Origin: Glandiceps talaboti
Taxonomy: Eukaryota > Hemichordata > Enteropneusta > Spengelidae
DNA: 10,000 bases
NCBI RefSeq assembly: GCF_964340395.1
Contig: NC_135551.1
Location: 29,491,455 to 29,501,454 of the forward strand
Direction of reading: 5' to 3'
Part shown: piece by piece, positions 7,162 through 10,000 of the stretch
Position numbering within the stretch: the first letter of the stretch is position 1
Layout of the letters: each line of letters opens with the position of its first letter
Notes under the pieces: generated by a model
Told to the model about the DNA's origin: nothing
Seen by the model: the letters and a program-made list of their open reading frames with translations, nothing else
The model's database searches: none
Program-made: the position numbers and the translations under genes

Positions 7162-7359
<198 letters not shown>

Positions 7360-7420
7360 CGCACCTAACCTGAAACAAAATTTACTTTATATAATTCATT
7401 CTACAGATCCGACCCTTAGA

Positions 7421-7535
7421 GCACAAGTAGCCTAGATTCTATGCTTGTTTTTGATTCGGAATATTACCCACATCTTAGTTGTGAGTTGTAGAGTAATAGC
7501 CCGAATCAACAACAAACACGGGATCTAGGCTGTGC
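7421..7535. mobile_element. Imperfect 115-bp foldback, MITE-like or hairpin
   Basis: The arms 7421-7465 and about 7491-7535 are diverged inverted copies. GCACA (7421-7425) pairs with TGTGC (7531-7535), GCCTAGAT (7430-7437) with ATCTAGGC (7523-7530), the TTGATTCGG region (7451-7459) with CCGAATCAA (7501-7509), and TATTAC with GTAATA nearest the loop of about 26 bases. One 4-base insertion (AGTA) and several substitutions separate the arms. No coding capacity and no clear target-site duplication are seen. It could be a small non-autonomous foldback transposon, or a long hairpin transcript of microRNA-precursor type. Confidence 0.5.
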
Positions 7536-8100
7536 ACAAGTGACTGTGCAAAGTAATCATAAATAATCTGGAGTTATCCTTTCACTGGCCGATTAAACTC
7601 ATACGTATGACTTTGACATGTTTGGGGGTTTTGAAATCGGAAAACACTTATTACAGAGCTTTATCGACTCTCTCAATTTACACCTAACATTTCCTGGTTG
7701 ATGTTGTAACACCGTGACACATTAGGGCTATGAAGCACTGTAGAACCCGGATGTATATTTGTGACTTCTTCGGCTTACAGCTGCTATATATAGTTAAAGC
7801 GCTATAAATACTTCCTAACTCCATTATGATTTCCGGGTTCATGGCATATTGATTTCAAGGTCGATTTGTATTTCTTTGTAAAGGGCTATTTTGGAAAACG
7901 ACAGTTTCCGGGTATTGTATACATCTTCCATGTCCACTTATAGCATCGTAATTTGCAATTTAATAGTCATATCTTTAACACAGAAATAAAAAGTCAGAAC
8001 CAGTAAAAAGAGTCAACCAAGTAATATAAGCTAGTTTGAAAATATTATCATATTTGTATAATGTCTATAAGTCGTTACATCGTGTGAAAACTAACTATTT
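7536..8100. other. Unique sequence, no gene found
   Basis: No supported gene. It contains a 12-bp palindrome, TCATACGTATGA (7599-7610), a TAGAACC copy (7741-7747), the second copy of the shared 14-mer (7786-7799) and a TATAAATA string (7803-7810) without other promoter features. Confidence 0.55.
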
Positions 8101-8108
8101 AAGATTGT

Positions 8109-8130
8109 TTTTGTTTTGTCTCAGGTAAGG
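8109..8130 (+). promoter_or_regulatory. Fused splice acceptor/donor motif
   Basis: A T-rich tract ends in TCTCAG (8119-8124) and runs directly into GTAAGG (8125-8130), so acceptor AG and donor GT are juxtaposed. That is the form of recursive (zero-length exon) splice sites in long animal introns. Alternatively it is the acceptor of a short exon, since a donor-like CCG|GTGAGG follows at 8198/8199. Without a known host gene this is only a candidate. Confidence 0.2.
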
Positions 8131-8220
8131 TACGCCGTGACGGGGGGGGGGGGGCTCACAGATCGGTCAGCCCCTCCTAGTCGGGTAGGAGGAGGCCGGT
8201 GAGGGTGGAACTGCGGCTAG
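8125..8220. other. GC-rich island with G13 run and hairpin
   Basis: About 69% of these 96 bases are G or C (66 of 96), in sharp contrast to the AT-rich surroundings. It includes G13 (8142-8154), a 7-bp hairpin CCTCCTA-GTCGGG-TAGGAGG (8173-8192), and the run GGTAGGAGGAGG (8184-8195), which fits a two-tier G-quadruplex pattern. One frame is open across it until a TGA at 8200-8202 but shows no domain. Origin unknown. Confidence 0.5.
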
Positions 8221-8628
8221 AAGTATCATACAACCTAGGTTTTGTTTTATTTATTTTTTCGTAAAGTTGGAAATCATGGTAAAGTTATTTTATGAATTAA
8301 AGAGCGAAATTCCCATCCATATGACCACTTTAGACTAAAATGTTATTGAAACAATGTGTACGTGGAGTTCAATGTTTGGTCACTTTCTTTGTTTTGTGCG
8401 TAAACCAAACACCATCTCCATAGCAACGAAAGTATTTGTCTTGACTGTCGTATTGTTGCCAGGCGCATGACGCACAGTCACGTGACATAAAAACCAAATG
8501 ATGAAATAGTTAAAAAGTAACCATACAATATTTCATGTTTATGGCATGAATTAATAACAATTAAAAGATCTACTGAAATATAAATACTAATAAAAAGATT
8601 AGATGTAACAGATTCAAAACCATGACAA
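8221..8628. other. Unique sequence, no gene found
   Basis: AT-rich and without a supported gene. It includes a degenerate X-box-like sequence (8414-8427, best half-site AGCAAC) and the palindromic E-box GTCACGTGAC (8477-8486). Confidence 0.55.
8477..8486. promoter_or_regulatory. Second palindromic E-box GTCACGTGAC
   Basis: Identical to 6715-6724 and extends on its left to ACAGTCACGTG, shared with 5450-5460. A candidate USF or MiT/TFE (CLEAR-type) site, with no gene visible beside it. Confidence 0.35.
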
Positions 8629-8647
8629 ACTATTGAGACAGACAGAC

Positions 8648-8681
<34 letters not shown>

Positions 8682-8773
8682 TATTGAGACAGACAGACAG
8701 ACAGACAGACAGAGACAGACAGACACACACACAGACAGACAGACAGACAGACATACTATTGAGACAGACAGAC

Positions 8774-8816
<43 letters not shown>

Positions 8817-8817
8817 G
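8629..8817 (+). repeat. (GACA)n array with longer-period units
   Basis: GACA/ACAG repeats are broken by three copies of ACTATTGAGACAGACAG beginning at 8629, 8680 and 8755 (intervals 51 and 75). Each copy is followed within a short distance by the same GACAGAGACAG step, so whole segments were duplicated rather than single tetramers. A short CACACA patch lies near 8724-8732. Peptides of RQTD type are artefacts. A purine-rich 40-bp spacer (8818-8857) leads into the pentanucleotide array. Confidence 0.93.
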
Positions 8818-8865
8818 GAGAGGGAGAGAATAATAATTGGAAATAGGGAAAGAGTTATCTAATTT

Positions 8866-9398
8866 AATCCAATCTAATCTAATCTAATCCAATCCAATCC
8901 AATCCAATCTAATCTAATCTAATCTAATCCAATCCATCTAATCTAATCTAATCTAATCTAATCTAATCTAATCTAATCCAATCCAATCCAATCCAATCCA
9001 ATCCAATCCAATCCAATCCAATCTAATCTAATCTAATCTAATGTAATCTAATGTAATCTAATCTAATCCAATCCAATCCAATCCAATCCAATCCAATCCA
9101 ATCCAATCTAATCTAATCTAATCTAATCTAATCTAATCTAATCTAATCTAATCCAATCCAATCCAATCCAATCCAATCCAATCTAATCTAATCTAATCTA
9201 ATCTAATCTAATGTAATCCAATCCAATCCAATCCAATCCAATCCAATCCAATCCAATCTAATGTAATCCAATCCAATCCAATCCAATCCAATCCAATCCA
9301 ATCCAATCTAATCTAATCTAATCTAATCTAATCTAATCTAATCTAATCTAATCTAATCTAATCTAATCTAATCTAATCTAATCTAATCTAATCTAATC
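8866..9398 (-). repeat. Block-structured AATCT/AATCC pentanucleotide array
   Basis: There are about 106 five-base units: 55 AATCT, 46 AATCC, 4 AATGT (9040, 9050, 9210, 9260) and one four-base ATCT (8936). The units are arranged in alternating runs, for example T7 C9, T9 C6, and a final T18 next to 9398. Two perfect 50-bp copies of AATCT-AATGT-(AATCC)8 stand in tandem at 9205-9254 and 9255-9304. The array abuts the 3' end of a minus-strand LINE remnant, so in element orientation it is an AGATT/GGATT tail. It is given on the minus strand for that reason. Confidence 0.95.
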
Positions 9399-9461
9399 AA
9401 AAATAATGTAAAGTGTGCCAGACTCCATAACCAAAGTACGCTTCAATGGAGCCAACAATGG
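9399..9461 (-). other. LINE 3' UTR-like segment with stem-loop
   Basis: Sixty-three bases between the remnant's stop codon and the pentanucleotide array. In element orientation it holds a stem-loop with stem CTCCAT/ATGGAG (plus-strand 9423-9428 and 9446-9451) and a 17-base loop, about 25 bases before the repeats. It ends in a T-rich stretch. A stem-loop just upstream of terminal repeats is the template-recognition arrangement known for L2-clade elements. Equivalence here is inferred. Confidence 0.4.
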
Positions 9462-9702
9462 TCAATCCATACAAAATGCTTGTTTCAACATATGTGTTTT
9501 AAGTTTGTTCTTGAAAGTGTTCAGATTTCAAGATTGCCGTATATCCAATTGTAAAGAATTCCACTATCCAGTCATTTGAAAATGCGCGGCTACCATATGC
9601 CTTGGTACTTGATTGTGTTGGGAGTAAGAGCTGAATGAAGGGATCCCGAAACGCGTCGATGTGTAACTTTACAGAATCTCGCGGGTGTAGGCTGGAGTTT
9701 TG
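9462..9702 (-). pseudogene. Reverse transcriptase C-terminal remnant (non-LTR)
   Basis: Two minus-strand reading frames join by a one-base shift near 9564. The upstream frame (9702-9565) ends with QLLLPTQSSTKAYGSRAFS, matching the TK.YG.RAFS signature near the end of CR1/L2/Jockey-type reverse transcriptases. The next frame (9563-9462) reads WNSLQLDIRQS, an in-frame TGA at 9528-9530, then NLNTFKNKLKTHMLKQAF and a stop at 9462-9464. This fits the family's usual ending of WNSLP..IR.S..L..FK..LKTHLF. The palm catalytic motifs and the endonuclease lie outside or are missing. With a frameshift and a stop it is a dead copy. The match is by recognition of the pattern, not a database search. Confidence 0.72.
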
Positions 9703-10000
9703 TCATGAGATTTGTACTGTATGTCATGATGACGTCAGAAAGAGGAATGCTTAAATGGTAAAATGGTGATTCAATGATAAAATTAGATTACGACACAACC
9801 ATACTATATCAAAAATTACAAAAGTGCTGGTGGAATGATCATGGAATAATCGTATTATGACGTAATTAACAAATTTGAAAGGTTGAAATAATGGGAAAAC
9901 AGTGATTAAACTTTACAACTTATGAAATTCTGCAAAAGAGAATTTGTGATGATCATTATATGTTTGCGTGATCTATTAAAACCTAATAGGTTCCAACAAT
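9703..10000. other. Unique sequence, no gene found
   Basis: AT-rich, stops in all frames, and no continuation of the retrotransposon reading frame was recognised. It holds a full CRE palindrome, TGACGTCA (9730-9737), a variant TGACGTAA (9858-9865), and an 8-bp direct repeat TGTCATGA (9701-9708 and 9722-9729) near the element's 5' boundary. Confidence 0.55.

Larger units (their letters stand above)
8866..9702 (-). mobile_element. 5'-truncated non-LTR retrotransposon fragment with expanded tail
   Basis: Read on the minus strand, the order is reverse-transcriptase C-terminal coding remnant (9702 to 9462), short 3' UTR (9461 to 9399), then pentanucleotide repeats (9398 to 8866). This order is typical of CR1/L2-like non-LTR elements, several of which end in short tandem repeats rather than poly(A). 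The eel L2-clade element UnaL2 ends in a stem-loop plus pentanucleotide repeats. Upstream of about 9702 no further reverse-transcriptase motifs are seen, consistent with 5' truncation at insertion. The clade is inferred from the tail only and no target-site duplication was identified. Confidence 0.6.

Noticed and set aside
7803-7810. TATAAATA as a core promoter
   Set aside because: No clear initiator at the right distance, no downstream exon, and AT-rich background makes the string common.
8866-9398. Telomeric or interstitial telomeric repeat (reverse strand TTAGA/TTGGA)
   Set aside because: Neither unit equals TTAGG or TTAGGG. The flanking LINE 3' end offers a better origin.

Overview
This window reads as non-coding eukaryotic DNA, most likely from an animal genome. 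It is AT-rich and has no bacterial-style gene packing, no long open frame outside simple repeats, and about 2.3 kb of tandem repeats among about 7.7 kb of unique sequence. A decayed non-LTR retrotransposon tail of a kind common in aquatic invertebrates and fish fits a metazoan, perhaps a marine invertebrate. The species cannot be named from sequence alone. No protein-coding host gene, tRNA or rRNA could be supported.

Layout. 1-3104 is mostly unique AT-rich sequence. It holds a nested inverted repeat (737-831), a 15-base C tract (1556-1570), a 16-bp perfect palindrome (1790-1805), a CpG-dense block (2121-2280) and a 143-bp CpG-rich imperfect foldback (2705-2847). 3105-3616 is a minisatellite of exactly 32 units of 16 bp with no length change and a 6-7 unit higher-order pattern. 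3786-4378 is a compound tetranucleotide array that switches motif repeatedly. 4379-5776 is unique sequence with several perfect transcription-factor consensus matches (E2F, FOX pair, NFI, E-box). 5777-6068 is (GTAT)n-(ATGC)n-(GTAT)n, containing 223 bp of unbroken purine/pyrimidine alternation. 7166-7359 is an uninterrupted 183-bp (TC)n tract followed by (TA)n. 7421-7535 is a second imperfect foldback. 8125-8220 is a small GC-rich island with a 13-base G run, directly after a sequence that looks like a splice acceptor fused to a donor. 8629-8817 is a (GACA)n array with a longer period. 8866-9398 is a block-structured AATCT/AATCC array.

The most informative observation is at the right end. The minus strand of 9462-9702 encodes the frameshifted C-terminal tail of a non-LTR (LINE) reverse transcriptase. 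It is followed in the element's own direction by a short 3' UTR with a small stem-loop, and then directly by the roughly 530-bp pentanucleotide array. The simplest reading is that a 5'-truncated LINE copy supplied its terminal pentanucleotide tail, which then expanded and homogenised into alternating blocks.

No genes act together here. The region looks like intergenic or intronic sequence shaped by slippage, local duplication and small mobile elements. I did not find a convincing new protein-based system. The candidates worth testing are the LINE-derived array, the indel-free 16-bp minisatellite, the two foldbacks and the long alternating purine/pyrimidine tract.
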